Shown here: positions 35,660-43,615 of the stretch, piece by piece
Layout of the letters: every line of letters begins with the position of its first letter
Position numbering within the stretch: the first letter of the stretch is position 1
Source of the DNA: JAGOEF01 sp964511665
Lineage (GTDB): Bacteria; Bacteroidota; Bacteroidia; Bacteroidales; ML635J-15
Direction: 5' to 3'
Length of the DNA stretch: 64,000 nucleotides
Assembly: GCA_964511665.1 (NCBI GenBank)
Contig: CAZEHA010000001.1
Coordinates: 1 to 64,000, forward strand
The notes under the pieces: generated by a model
The model's input: the letters and a program-made list of their open reading frames with translations, nothing else
The model's database searches: none
What the model was told of the DNA's origin: nothing
Position numbers and translations under genes: made by a program

Positions 35660-36820
35660 CTATAGTTTATTAATAATTTCTTCGCTAATAATTCTTGCTT
35701 GTGCATCGGTTTCGATATAATCGCATAATTCGGGCGATGCAATATACTGTGTTTTTTCGATGGCTTTTTCAATCACTACGGGCATTTTTACAAAGGGAAG
35801 CCGTTTTTCGAGAAAGCGTGCCACCGCCACTTCGTTGGCTGCATTCATAGCACAGGGAACATTCCCTCCAGCACGCAATGCAGCATAAGCAATGTTCAGA
35901 TTCCGAAAAGCCTCGGTGTCGGGCTTTTCAAAACTGAGATGCAGATTGTTCGCGAAGTCGACACGGGGAACATCTGAAAATATCCTTTCGGGAAACGAAA
36001 ATGCATAATGAATTGGCATTTTCATATCGGGTAAACTCATCTGGGCTTTCACCGAGCCATCGATAAACTGCACCATAGAATGCACAATACTTTGCGGATG
36101 AATTACAACATCTATATTATCGGGAGCCAATCCAAACAACCAATGGGCTTCTATCACCTCAAGTCCTTTATTCATAAGGCTTGCCGAATCGATGGTAACC
36201 TTTGGTCCCATGTTCCACTTAGGGTGGTTCAGTGCCATTTCGGGTGTGACCGATAACAGGTATTCCATATTTTTACCCCTGAAAGGTCCTCCCGAAGCGG
36301 TAAGAATAAGTTTCTCTACCGATTTCATATTCTCGCCCACTATGCACTGAAAAATTGCCGAATGCTCAGAATCGACCGGTATGATAGGAGCTTTATACAT
36401 TTTCGACAAACGGGTAATCAATTCTCCTGCCACCACCAGGGTCTCTTTATTGGCCAGCGCAATTACCTTTCCGGCTTCAATCGCTGCTATAGTAGGCTCC
36501 AGACCGGCAAAGCCGACCATTGCCGTAAGCACAATATCGACAGCTCCGCTGGCAGCAGCGTATTTCACCGAATCGCGTCCGGCAAACACTTTAATAGGGA
36601 GGTGCGACAGCGCATTTTTTACTTCTGAATATTTAGCCTCATCGGCTATTACTACCATATTGGGTTCCAAAGCCACAGCTTGCTCAATAAGAAGTTTGCT
36701 GTTACTGTGGGCAACCAGTACTTCGGCAACAAAACGACCATGACTTTTCATGATAATCTCAACCGCCTGAGTACCAATCGACCCGGTAGATCCCAACAAA
36801 GCTATACGCTTGGAGTCCAT
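35660..36820 (-). CDS. dxr: 1-deoxy-D-xylulose-5-phosphate reductoisomerase
   Basis: 386 aa, standard length. It converts DXP to MEP, the committed step of the MEP isoprenoid pathway. Visible: NADPH-binding G-S-T-G-S-I-G, D-S-E-H-S-A-I-F-Q, S-G-G-P-F-R-G, and the conserved T-I-D-S-A-S-L-M-N-K-G-L-E-V-I-E metal/substrate region. One base separates it from the M23 gene upstream, and three from rseP downstream. Confidence 0.96.
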   Translation of the reverse strand: MDSKRIALLGSTGSIGTQAVEIIMKSHGRFVAEVLVAHSNSKLLIEQAVALEPNMVVIADEAKYSEVKNALSHLPIKVFAGRDSVKYAAASGAVDIVLTAMVGFAGLEPTIAAIEAGKVIALANKETLVVAGELITRLSKMYKAPIIPVDSEHSAIFQCIVGENMKSVEKLILTASGGPFRGKNMEYLLSVTPEMALNHPKWNMGPKVTIDSASLMNKGLEVIEAHWLFGLAPDNIDVVIHPQSIVHSMVQFIDGSVKAQMSLPDMKMPIHYAFSFPERIFSDVPRVDFANNLHLSFEKPDTEAFRNLNIAYAALRAGGNVPCAMNAANEVAVARFLEKRLPFVKMPVVIEKAIEKTQYIASPELCDYIETDAQARIISEEIINKL

Positions 36821-36821
36821 A

Positions 36822-37652
36822 TCAGAATTGAGTATAATTTTCGGGGTTCATGGCTTTGCCATCGATCCAAATTTCAAAATGCAGGTGATTGCCTGTGCTA
36901 AATTCTCCGGTATTGCCCATTACCGCAATAGCTTGGCCGCTACCAACAATATCGCCGGTTTTCACCATAATGCTTTCGGCATGCCGATACACTGTGATGA
37001 TTCCTGACTCGTGTTGCAGAACAATAGTGTATCCGGTTTCAACTGTATAATTAGCCAGAATAACCGTTCCCTGAAGGGCTGCTTTTATCGTATTGTCGCT
37101 GTGGGCAACCACATCGGTGCCATAGTGATTTCGTGCCGGATCGAAAGCATTGCTTACCATTCCTTTTATAGGCGGATAAACAGCCAGCATGGCTTTGGGA
37201 GCCAGATTCAGTTTAAATGAATGATTCACCCAAATACCTCCCTTGCCTTCGGAAAGGGTTTTGGGAATACTGTCGGATGCACTTGCATGGCTTGCAAACA
37301 AGAAGGTGTTGTCAACCGAATCGATTCCCAGCAGGATATTCCTTATGGCCTCCAGATATTGGTCGCGTATTCGCAATTCTTCTTCGAGACTATCAATTCG
37401 TACTTTATTGCTATACATGTGCTTTTTTACCGTAGCATCGGGATATCCCGGCATACGTTCGCGCAGCGAGGTATTACTTATCAGCAACCAGAAACCGAAG
37501 AACAAAACTGCAATCAAACTGAGTTGCAGGATAATAATGCCAAGCCTGTTGAAGCGAAATGTCCACCGGGCTTCGAGACTCTCCGAAAGGTACAATACCA
37601 ATCGATACTTACGCTTTAGCCATTTGCCAAGATGAAATTTCTTCTTCTCCAT
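36822..37652 (-). CDS. Membrane-anchored M23 family (LytM) peptidase
   Basis: 276 aa. A basic N-terminus, one transmembrane segment (about 34-58), a short coiled-coil region (about 85-110; L-E-E-E-L-R-I-R) and a C-terminal LytM domain. The zinc motifs look complete: H-x-x-x-D in H-Y-G-T-D, a middle His in Y-R-H-A-E and H-L-H-F-E, so activity against peptidoglycan is plausible. The order of coiled coil then LytM is like EnvC/NlpD-type activators. Cotranscribed with dxr and rseP. Confidence 0.88.
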   Translation of the reverse strand: MEKKKFHLGKWLKRKYRLVLYLSESLEARWTFRFNRLGIIILQLSLIAVLFFGFWLLISNTSLRERMPGYPDATVKKHMYSNKVRIDSLEEELRIRDQYLEAIRNILLGIDSVDNTFLFASHASASDSIPKTLSEGKGGIWVNHSFKLNLAPKAMLAVYPPIKGMVSNAFDPARNHYGTDVVAHSDNTIKAALQGTVILANYTVETGYTIVLQHESGIITVYRHAESIMVKTGDIVGSGQAIAVMGNTGEFSTGNHLHFEIWIDGKAMNPENYTQF

Positions 37653-37691
37653 GTATCTATATCGTTTTACACACGCTTATAGTATCTGATG

Positions 37692-38873
37692 TCAGATTTT
37701 ATTTAATGCTTGTTCCAGATCTTCCAACAAATCCTCTACATTTTCGATTCCCACCGAATAACGCACCAGTCCGTCGGTAATACCGGCAGTCAGTCGGTTT
37801 TCGCGACTTACTCCGGCATGTGTCATTGAGGCAGGATGCTGAATTAACGATTCAACGCCTCCCAGCGATACGGCCAACATAGCAACATGAACGTTATTCA
37901 TGAGTACTTCTCCGGCTTTAATTCCACCTTTCAATTCGAAACTAATCATTGCTCCGGATCCGTCCATTTGCTGTTTTGCCAGATGGTATTGTGGATGTGA
38001 TTTTAATCCGGGATATTTAACCCATTCAACCTTAGGATGCTTTTCGAGGTATTCTGCTATCAGCATTGCCGATTGCTGCGAACGATCCATGCGCAACGAC
38101 AATGTTTTCAGGCCTCTTATTACCAGATAAGCCTGATGCGGATCCATGTTACCCCCCATATATACCATTGTCTGGCGTAGTTTTTTGTGAACCTCATGAT
38201 TTCCTGCTATCAATGCACCACCAACAATATCGGCATGGCCATTGATAAACTTGGTAAGCGAATGCAACACAATATCGGCACCGTGTTCAAGGGGTCGTTG
38301 CAGATAAGGAGAACTAAAGGTATTGTCGACACAAACAATAATATTGTGTTTGTGGGCCAGTTCGCTGGCGGCTTTAATGTCGGTAATCTGCATGGTTGGA
38401 TTGGCCGGTGTTTCAAGATATAATAATTTGGTATTTGGCCTGATATGTTTTTCGATATTTGTGATATCGGCAGTGTCGATAAAATCGAAGCTAACGCCAA
38501 AACGGGAGAAATCGCGTTCCATTACTCCACGGCTGGGACCGTATATAGCACTGGTTCCTATCATGTGGGCATTGTTCCCGAGCAGGGCCATATATACTGT
38601 TGAAACAGCTGCCATGCCCGAAGCAAGCGCTATACAGCCAACACCTCCTTCGAGAGCATTTATCTTATCTTCGAGAGCATTTATCGTGGGGTTACCAATG
38701 CGGGTATAGATGTAACCCGGGTCTTTTCCGGCAAAGCAGTCGGCACCATGCTGTGCATTTCTGAATTTAAAGGTTGAGGTTTGATAAATTGGCGTTACAG
38801 CGCTTCCGTATGCATCTTCGTAATCGCCGGCATGAATGAGTTTTGTGTTAAAACCTTTTTTTGAAGTATCCAT
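37692..38873 (-). CDS. Cys/Met metabolism PLP-dependent enzyme (methionine gamma-lyase / cystathionine gamma-synthase type)
   Basis: 393 aa from the ATG at 38873 (M-D-T-S-K-K-G-F); the frame runs back to 38981 but crosses the tRNA-Ala gene, so the earlier ATGs are rejected. Trans-sulfuration family motifs: T-P-I-Y-Q-T-S-T-F, the PLP lysine in S-L-T-K-F-I-N-G-H, D-N-T-F-S-S-P, and V-S-L-G-G-V-E-S near the C-terminus. It could be a methionine gamma-lyase or a cystathionine gamma-synthase/lyase; sequence reading cannot decide. It may share a transcript with the M23-dxr unit, 39 bases downstream. Confidence 0.88.
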   Translation of the reverse strand: MDTSKKGFNTKLIHAGDYEDAYGSAVTPIYQTSTFKFRNAQHGADCFAGKDPGYIYTRIGNPTINALEDKINALEGGVGCIALASGMAAVSTVYMALLGNNAHMIGTSAIYGPSRGVMERDFSRFGVSFDFIDTADITNIEKHIRPNTKLLYLETPANPTMQITDIKAASELAHKHNIIVCVDNTFSSPYLQRPLEHGADIVLHSLTKFINGHADIVGGALIAGNHEVHKKLRQTMVYMGGNMDPHQAYLVIRGLKTLSLRMDRSQQSAMLIAEYLEKHPKVEWVKYPGLKSHPQYHLAKQQMDGSGAMISFELKGGIKAGEVLMNNVHVAMLAVSLGGVESLIQHPASMTHAGVSRENRLTAGITDGLVRYSVGIENVEDLLEDLEQALNKI

Positions 38874-38894
38874 AAGCATTAATAATTTAAAATA

Positions 38895-38923
38895 ACAAAA
38901 AAGGAGTTCTTGCTGAACTCCTT
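38895..38923 (-). terminator. Terminator after tRNA-Ala
   Basis: AAGGAGTTC (38901-38909) and GAACTCCTT (38915-38923) form a perfect 9-bp stem with a 5-base loop. On the minus strand it is followed by TTTTTTG. It separates the tRNA from the PLP-enzyme gene. Confidence 0.88.
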
Positions 38924-38935
38924 CGAAAAAATTAG

Positions 38936-39009
38936 TGGAGCATAGCGGGGTCGAACCGCTGACCTCGTGACTGCCAGTCACGCGCTCTAGCCAACTGAGC
39001 TAATGCCCC
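38936..39009 (-). tRNA. tRNA-Ala (anticodon GGC)
   Basis: The 74-base minus-strand gene folds as a full cloverleaf: acceptor GGGGCAT with ATGCTCC, D-arm GCTC/GAGC, anticodon stem CGTGA/TCACG with loop C-T-GGC-A-G, and T-arm with GGTTCGACC. The anticodon GGC gives Ala. CCA is not encoded. It begins 14 bases after the stop of the T9SS gene and is followed by a strong terminator. Confidence 0.95.
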
Positions 39010-39023
39010 GATATTTTAAAGAA

Positions 39024-40184
39024 CTATCTCACAACCTGAAACTTACCACTTTCTCTTGCGCCACTATCTTGCGAAACAATTTCGTAGAGATAAAGGCCAT
39101 CGCGTAAATTTCGGGTGTCAAAGATATAAATATCTGAAGAAATATCTATATTATGAATAACTTTTCCGTCGATACTGTAAATTTTTATTTGTGCATCGTG
39201 TGCCGAAGCATTCTTAAAATGTATGATATCGGTAACCGGATTGGGATACACATTCCAAGAAACCGGCATGCTAGTGTTTTCGCTTCCCAGAAATTCGCCG
39301 TTATAGTATTTCACATTGTATGCTGTTTGACGGTCGGGGCTCACCTGCATCGAAACCAAAGGGATACTCAGACTATATGCCCAGTAATGAATGCTATAGG
39401 TGGAGTCGAGCATAGGTAATTCTATCGGCAGCATATCACCAATAAATGGGGCTTCCTGCAATGGGAAATATTCACCCGTAAACTTCGACCTGATAAAAAT
39501 ATTGGTAACGGTTCTTTCTTCGCGCAATTCGCGCAACACTTCGCGGGTTGCATTGTATGAATTGGTATCGGCAATGGTGATGCTGGTGTTCAAATCGAAT
39601 TCCGACATCTGGTACATGCTCAGTGCAATTTGTATTGTGTCGTACAACGAAGCTATGGGCTGATAGTAGTCGGGGGGAATAATCTCCTGAAATTCGCTGA
39701 TATGAAATTTTTGGGCAACCGTGCCTTCTTCGTTCAAACTATATGGGGCAGCAATAGGAAAGTGCATAACGGCAAGTGAGTCGGTGGCTTTCATCACCGC
39801 CGGCACACCCATCATAGGCATTTCTCCGGCCATTCCGATAATATTGGCTTCGGTCCACGATATTTTCATAAACACCGTAAAACCCATATCGTTGATAAAT
39901 GCCACCGTAGCTCCGGGAAAGTCACCGGCAAGGTCATACACCGAGGGGGCAACAAAACGCACCGTATCGAGAATGCATTGCTCGTAGGTAAAAACACCAA
40001 ACACCAATTCGTCTTCGGGGCCAAAGGAAGTAAGAGGCATACCCGTATTGGGATCGGTATTAGAATATATCGCCACAGGGATTTCATCGTTCACATGGAT
40101 ATAGTCGGGGCGGTTATACACAACCTGAGCTTGAGTAAACGCCCATAATATCAGCATTGATAAAAGAAGTACATTTCTTTTCAT
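39024..40184 (-). CDS. Secreted protein with T9SS type A sorting domain, function unknown
   Basis: 386 aa with signal peptide (cleavage near T-Q-A-Q) and a C-terminal type A domain (V-Y-P-N-P-V-T-D, Y-S-I-D-G-K-V, G-L-Y-L-Y-E-I, ending basic). The rest is beta-rich and unrecognised. A 39-base gap separates it from the small lipoprotein gene upstream on the same strand, so the pair is probably cotranscribed; tRNA-Ala lies just after it. Confidence 0.78.
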   Translation of the reverse strand: MKRNVLLLSMLILWAFTQAQVVYNRPDYIHVNDEIPVAIYSNTDPNTGMPLTSFGPEDELVFGVFTYEQCILDTVRFVAPSVYDLAGDFPGATVAFINDMGFTVFMKISWTEANIIGMAGEMPMMGVPAVMKATDSLAVMHFPIAAPYSLNEEGTVAQKFHISEFQEIIPPDYYQPIASLYDTIQIALSMYQMSEFDLNTSITIADTNSYNATREVLRELREERTVTNIFIRSKFTGEYFPLQEAPFIGDMLPIELPMLDSTYSIHYWAYSLSIPLVSMQVSPDRQTAYNVKYYNGEFLGSENTSMPVSWNVYPNPVTDIIHFKNASAHDAQIKIYSIDGKVIHNIDISSDIYIFDTRNLRDGLYLYEIVSQDSGARESGKFQVVR

Positions 40185-40223
40185 ACGATTGAATTTAGTT
40201 ATTTAATAAACTGCAAAGGAATT

Positions 40224-40637
40224 CTAGTTAAATACCGTTTGAGTGTTGATGGTGATGGTCTCAACATAGGTTTTGTCTTCTTCGAGCATAAGAACACCCA
40301 TACCCCTGCGAACAAACGGATTGTCGCGGTCGGTACCCTTGGTAACTTCTACTTTATAAATAGAAACGTATTTAAAGTCGTAACTAACCCGACCATCTTC
40401 CCCTGTCCACGAAGTATCGGCCACCAACTTAGGCCCGCTAAGTAAGTACACAACGGTGTGTGAACTATCGGAAGGAGCGGCTTTCACTATCACCATGGCT
40501 CCTTCAACAGGCTGCCCTGCTTCATCTTTAACAATTACAATTGCTTTGGGATTAATCGGTTCTTTGCACGAAAAAACCAGTAATATTAAGCCTGCCAGAA
40601 GGCTTGTCGAAATCAGAGTGTAGAAACGTTTATTCAT
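40224..40637 (-). CDS. Small lipoprotein
   Basis: 137 aa from M-N-K-R-F-Y-T at 40637 (the frame starts at 40670 but the inner start gives a normal lipoprotein signal). Lipobox L-V-F-S-C with Cys at about residue 23. The mature part resembles a single carboxypeptidase-regulatory or Ig-like beta domain (A-I-V-I-V-K-D-E-A-G-Q-P-V-E-G-A). Function unknown. Same strand as the T9SS protein gene. Confidence 0.75.
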   Translation of the reverse strand: MNKRFYTLISTSLLAGLILLVFSCKEPINPKAIVIVKDEAGQPVEGAMVIVKAAPSDSSHTVVYLLSGPKLVADTSWTGEDGRVSYDFKYVSIYKVEVTKGTDRDNPFVRRGMGVLMLEEDKTYVETITINTQTVFN

Positions 40638-40652
40638 TGTGAAGAAATTTAT

Positions 40653-40660
40653 TAACTTTG
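40653..40660 (+). promoter_or_regulatory. -7 element for the PPIase gene
   Basis: TAACTTTG (40653-40660), with GTTTA (40628-40632) about 20 bases upstream as a poor -33. The start codon is 49 bases downstream, and the lipoprotein gene diverges here. Confidence 0.4.
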
Positions 40661-40709
40661 TAACCCACAATTATACGAACTATTTTAATTATTTCAAAAT
40701 TTTATTGTG

Positions 40710-41597
40710 ATGTATAAGTCTTTTGTTTTAATACTCCTCGGCATTCTCGTTCTTGCGTCGGGCTGCGCCCTGCCATCGAAGAAGCTGGCCATGAAAAATT
40801 ATGTGCTGATAACCACCGACATGGGCGAAATGGTGCTGGGTTTGTACGAAAGCACTCCGCTTCATCGCGATAACTTCATAAATAACAGCAAAACCGGTGT
40901 GTACGATAGTTTGTTAATTCATAAGGCCACCCATAAAGGCTTAATTAGTGCCGGTCATCCTGATTCAAAAAATGCTGCCAGCGAAGTGGTTCTCGACAAA
41001 ATTCCCGTTGACACCTTGCTCTCTCCCGAGATACACAAGGAACTCATGCATCGCAGGGGGGCTGTTGGAGCTGTTAGGGCCGAAGACAAGCTAAATCCTT
41101 CGGCGAAATCGCATCCAACAATGTTTTACATTGTTTTTGGTGAACGTTTTTCCGATAATACCCTCAACAAGGTAGAAAGCCTGCGCAATGTTCATGTGAT
41201 ACGCAATTATGTTGATATATATATATCGGAACCGGGCAATGAAGCACTGCGCGACAGTATGAATTTTTATCAGCAAAACCGAATGAGTAAAGACTACGCA
41301 CGACTATATCAACAAGCTGCCGAAAAAGTGAAGCCCAGAATTACTGCAGATGGTATCACGCTGTTTTCGCTCAACAAAAAACAACGCCAGGTGTATTGCA
41401 CCGATGGTGGACTTCCAACAATGGACGGCGATTACACCATTTTCGGGCATGTGGTTTACGGCATCGACAATCTTGAGGCCATCACCCGTGTGAAAACAGG
41501 GCTGGGGTTTCGGCCACGTAACAACATATATATTTTAAGCACTCGGGTTATGGATAAAAAAGAGTGGAAAAAATTTCGAAAAACACACCAACCATAA
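40710..41597 (+). CDS. Cyclophilin-type peptidyl-prolyl isomerase lipoprotein
   Basis: 295 aa from the ATG at 40710 (a GTG at 40707 is also in frame). Lipobox L-A-S-G-C (Cys at about 19). The cyclophilin fold opens with I-T-T-D-M-G-E-M-V-L-G-L-Y and N-F-I-N-N-S-K-T-G-V-Y; M-F-Y-I-V-F-G matches the S-x-F-F-I core. A helical insertion (about 150-235) interrupts the fold before F-G-H-V-V-Y-G-I-D. Such inserted cyclophilins are frequent in Bacteroidota. It probably helps fold envelope proteins. Confidence 0.83.
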   Translation: MYKSFVLILLGILVLASGCALPSKKLAMKNYVLITTDMGEMVLGLYESTPLHRDNFINNSKTGVYDSLLIHKATHKGLISAGHPDSKNAASEVVLDKIPVDTLLSPEIHKELMHRRGAVGAVRAEDKLNPSAKSHPTMFYIVFGERFSDNTLNKVESLRNVHVIRNYVDIYISEPGNEALRDSMNFYQQNRMSKDYARLYQQAAEKVKPRITADGITLFSLNKKQRQVYCTDGGLPTMDGDYTIFGHVVYGIDNLEAITRVKTGLGFRPRNNIYILSTRVMDKKEWKKFRKTHQP

Positions 41598-41609
41598 CAT
41601 AAACACTGC

Positions 41610-41617
41610 TATTTTTG
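41610..41617 (+). promoter_or_regulatory. -7 element for pheS
   Basis: TATTTTTG (41610-41617). It overlaps the start of the longer reading frame (41615), which supports translation from 41663, 45 bases downstream. No clear -33 element. Confidence 0.45.
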
Positions 41618-41662
41618 CTGCGAAAAAACTTCGCTTTTGCCAATAATTATTCGATTTACATC

Positions 41663-42682
41663 ATGAAAGAACTGATAAATAAAATAGCCGAAGAAATTTT
41701 GTTGTTCACGGCAGGCAGCCACAACGACGCTGAAGCATTCAGATTAAAATATCTCTCGAAAAAAGGTATTATTCCAACCCTGTTCGACGATTTCAGATTG
41801 CTGCCACCCGAACAGAAGCGCGAAACAGGGCAACTGCTGAACAGCTTAAAAGTACTTGCCAACGAAAAATTAATTACCCTTCAGGAAGCGGTAAAAGGCG
41901 AAGAAAAAACATGCTGCCCCAACGACCTCAGTCTGCCCGGCGACGCGTTGAACCGAGGCTCGAGACATCCTGTTTCGCTGCTTATCAACGAAATTTGCGG
42001 TGCATTCATGCGTATCGGCTACACCATAAGTCATGGGTTCGAAATAGAAGATGATGAACATAATTTTTCGCTGCTGAATTTTGCGCCCGATCATCCGGCC
42101 CGCGATATGCAGGATACGTTTTTTATTACACCCGATTTGAACATCCTACTGCGCACGCACACCTCTTCGGTACAGGCACGCGAAATGCAGAAGAACCGGT
42201 TACCCATAAGAACCATTTCTCCGGGTCGCGTATATCGCAACGAGGCCATTTCGGCACGTTCGCATTGCCAGTTCCATCAGGTAGAGGGGCTGTATATCGA
42301 CGAGAACGTATCGTTTGCCGATTTGAAACAAACCTTACTGTATTTTGCCAGAGAGATGTTTGGTGAGCAAACCAGCATCAGGCTTAGGCCATCGTATTTC
42401 CCATTTACCGAACCCTCGGCCGAAATGGATGTGAGCTGTAGCTTATGCGAAGGTAAAGGGTGCCGCGTGTGTAAATACACCGGTTGGCTCGAAGTGCTGG
42501 GCTGTGGAATGGTAGACCCAAACGTATTGGATGCTGCCGGAATTGACTCGGAAAAATATACCGGATTTGCTTTTGGAATTGGTGTCGAAAGAATGGCAAT
42601 GCTAAAATATGGCGTAAACGACATCAGGCTCTATTTCGAAAACGACATTCGTTTTCTGAAACAGTTCTCAAGTATATATTAA
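41663..42682 (+). CDS. pheS: Phenylalanyl-tRNA synthetase alpha subunit
   Basis: 339 aa from M-K-E-L-I-N-K-I; an earlier in-frame start at 41615 would fall on a -7 element. Class II motifs: motif 2 around P-I-R-T-I-S-P-G-R-V-Y-R-N-E and motif 3 F-A-F-G-I-G-V-E-R-M-A-M-L. The C-S-L-C-x5-C-x-x-C metal-type cluster near residue 260 is usual in many bacterial PheS. pheT is not nearby, so the subunits are encoded apart, as often in Bacteroidota. Confidence 0.95.
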   Translation: MKELINKIAEEILLFTAGSHNDAEAFRLKYLSKKGIIPTLFDDFRLLPPEQKRETGQLLNSLKVLANEKLITLQEAVKGEEKTCCPNDLSLPGDALNRGSRHPVSLLINEICGAFMRIGYTISHGFEIEDDEHNFSLLNFAPDHPARDMQDTFFITPDLNILLRTHTSSVQAREMQKNRLPIRTISPGRVYRNEAISARSHCQFHQVEGLYIDENVSFADLKQTLLYFAREMFGEQTSIRLRPSYFPFTEPSAEMDVSCSLCEGKGCRVCKYTGWLEVLGCGMVDPNVLDAAGIDSEKYTGFAFGIGVERMAMLKYGVNDIRLYFENDIRFLKQFSSIY

Positions 42683-42733
42683 AATCCTGACCGCGACCAA
42701 TGCTTCCGGTTTCGGTACGCATCGAAATAAAAA

Positions 42734-43537
42734 ATGGAACTATTCTCTCGCATAGTTGGTAACCGGTCGGAACATTTAATTGTATTGCACGGTCTGTATG
42801 GCAGTGGCAACAACTGGCTGAGCATTGCCCGAAAGTTAAGCAATACCTTCACCGTTCATTTGCCCGATATGCGCAACCATGGAAAATCGCCGCATCATTA
42901 CTCGCATACCTACCACGACATGGTAAACGACGTAATTGAATATGCCAACACACAGCAACTAGAAACATTCTATTTGGCTGGGCACAGTATGGGCGGAAAA
43001 ACAGCAATGTTTCTTGCGGCACTGCACCCCGATAGGGTAAAAAAACTTATTGTTCTTGATATTTCGCCGCGAAACTATCACTACCTGAACGATGCGTCGC
43101 AACACACCCTATTTCACATGAATTTAATAAGCTTTCTTATTAACTCAGGGCTGGAATCGGCCAAAAGCCTGTTGGAGGCCGATGCTATACTGGCTCAGGG
43201 CATCGAAGACCAGCGTTTGCGCAGGTTCATGCTTAAGAATGTGTTTAAATCGGGGAACACCCTTCGGTGGCGGCTCAACCTCGAAGCCTTACTAAACAAC
43301 TTAAACAACACACTTAGCGGTTTGAGCCCCGACGATTTTATCGATAAAAAAATCAGCCTGCCAACTCTATTTTTGCGCGGTACTCTATCCGATTATCTGC
43401 CCGAAAACGACCGTAAGCTCATCGATTTTATTTTCGACAATGCAGCTATTGTTGATATCGAAGGAGCAGGGCACTGGTTGCATGCCGAGAACCCCAATGC
43501 GGTAATTCGTAACATCGCTTTGTTTTTGTTGAAATAA
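42734..43537 (+). CDS. Alpha/beta hydrolase (YbfF-like esterase)
   Basis: 267 aa. Canonical alpha/beta-hydrolase landmarks: oxyanion H-G-L-Y-G-S-G-N-N-W near residue 20, D-M-R-N-H-G-K-S, nucleophile in G-H-S-M-G-G-K, and the C-terminal His in G-A-G-H-W-L-H-A-E. Closest in outline to YbfF-type acyl-CoA thioesterase/esterases. Substrate unknown. Starts 51 bases after pheS. Confidence 0.88.
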   Translation: MELFSRIVGNRSEHLIVLHGLYGSGNNWLSIARKLSNTFTVHLPDMRNHGKSPHHYSHTYHDMVNDVIEYANTQQLETFYLAGHSMGGKTAMFLAALHPDRVKKLIVLDISPRNYHYLNDASQHTLFHMNLISFLINSGLESAKSLLEADAILAQGIEDQRLRRFMLKNVFKSGNTLRWRLNLEALLNNLNNTLSGLSPDDFIDKKISLPTLFLRGTLSDYLPENDRKLIDFIFDNAAIVDIEGAGHWLHAENPNAVIRNIALFLLK

Positions 43538-43583
43538 TTTGGCAAATATTTCATATCGCTGTTATTACCCAAACTAATATTCC

Positions 43584-43591
43584 TAACTTTG
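43584..43591 (+). promoter_or_regulatory. -7 element for the TonB receptor operon
   Basis: TAACTTTG (43584-43591), with GTTA (43561-43564) as a poor -33. It shows that the in-frame TTG at 43589 is not the start; the ATG at 43616 follows 24 bases later. Confidence 0.5.
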
Positions 43592-43615
43592 CAGCTCTAT
43601 TTAAGATGTGTTGTG

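Noticed and set aside
37684..37695. TCTGA-CATCAGA-like palindrome between the PLP enzyme and M23 gene
   Set aside because: Too short, no T-run; not a convincing terminator.
38874..38981. Longer N-terminus for the PLP enzyme
   Set aside because: It would read through the tRNA-Ala gene and its terminator.
41615..41662. Longer N-termini for pheS, also for the TonB receptor (43589), TetR (13699) and phosphatase (60971)
   Set aside because: Each longer start falls on or upstream of a -7 promoter element, and the shorter starts match family or signal-peptide expectations.
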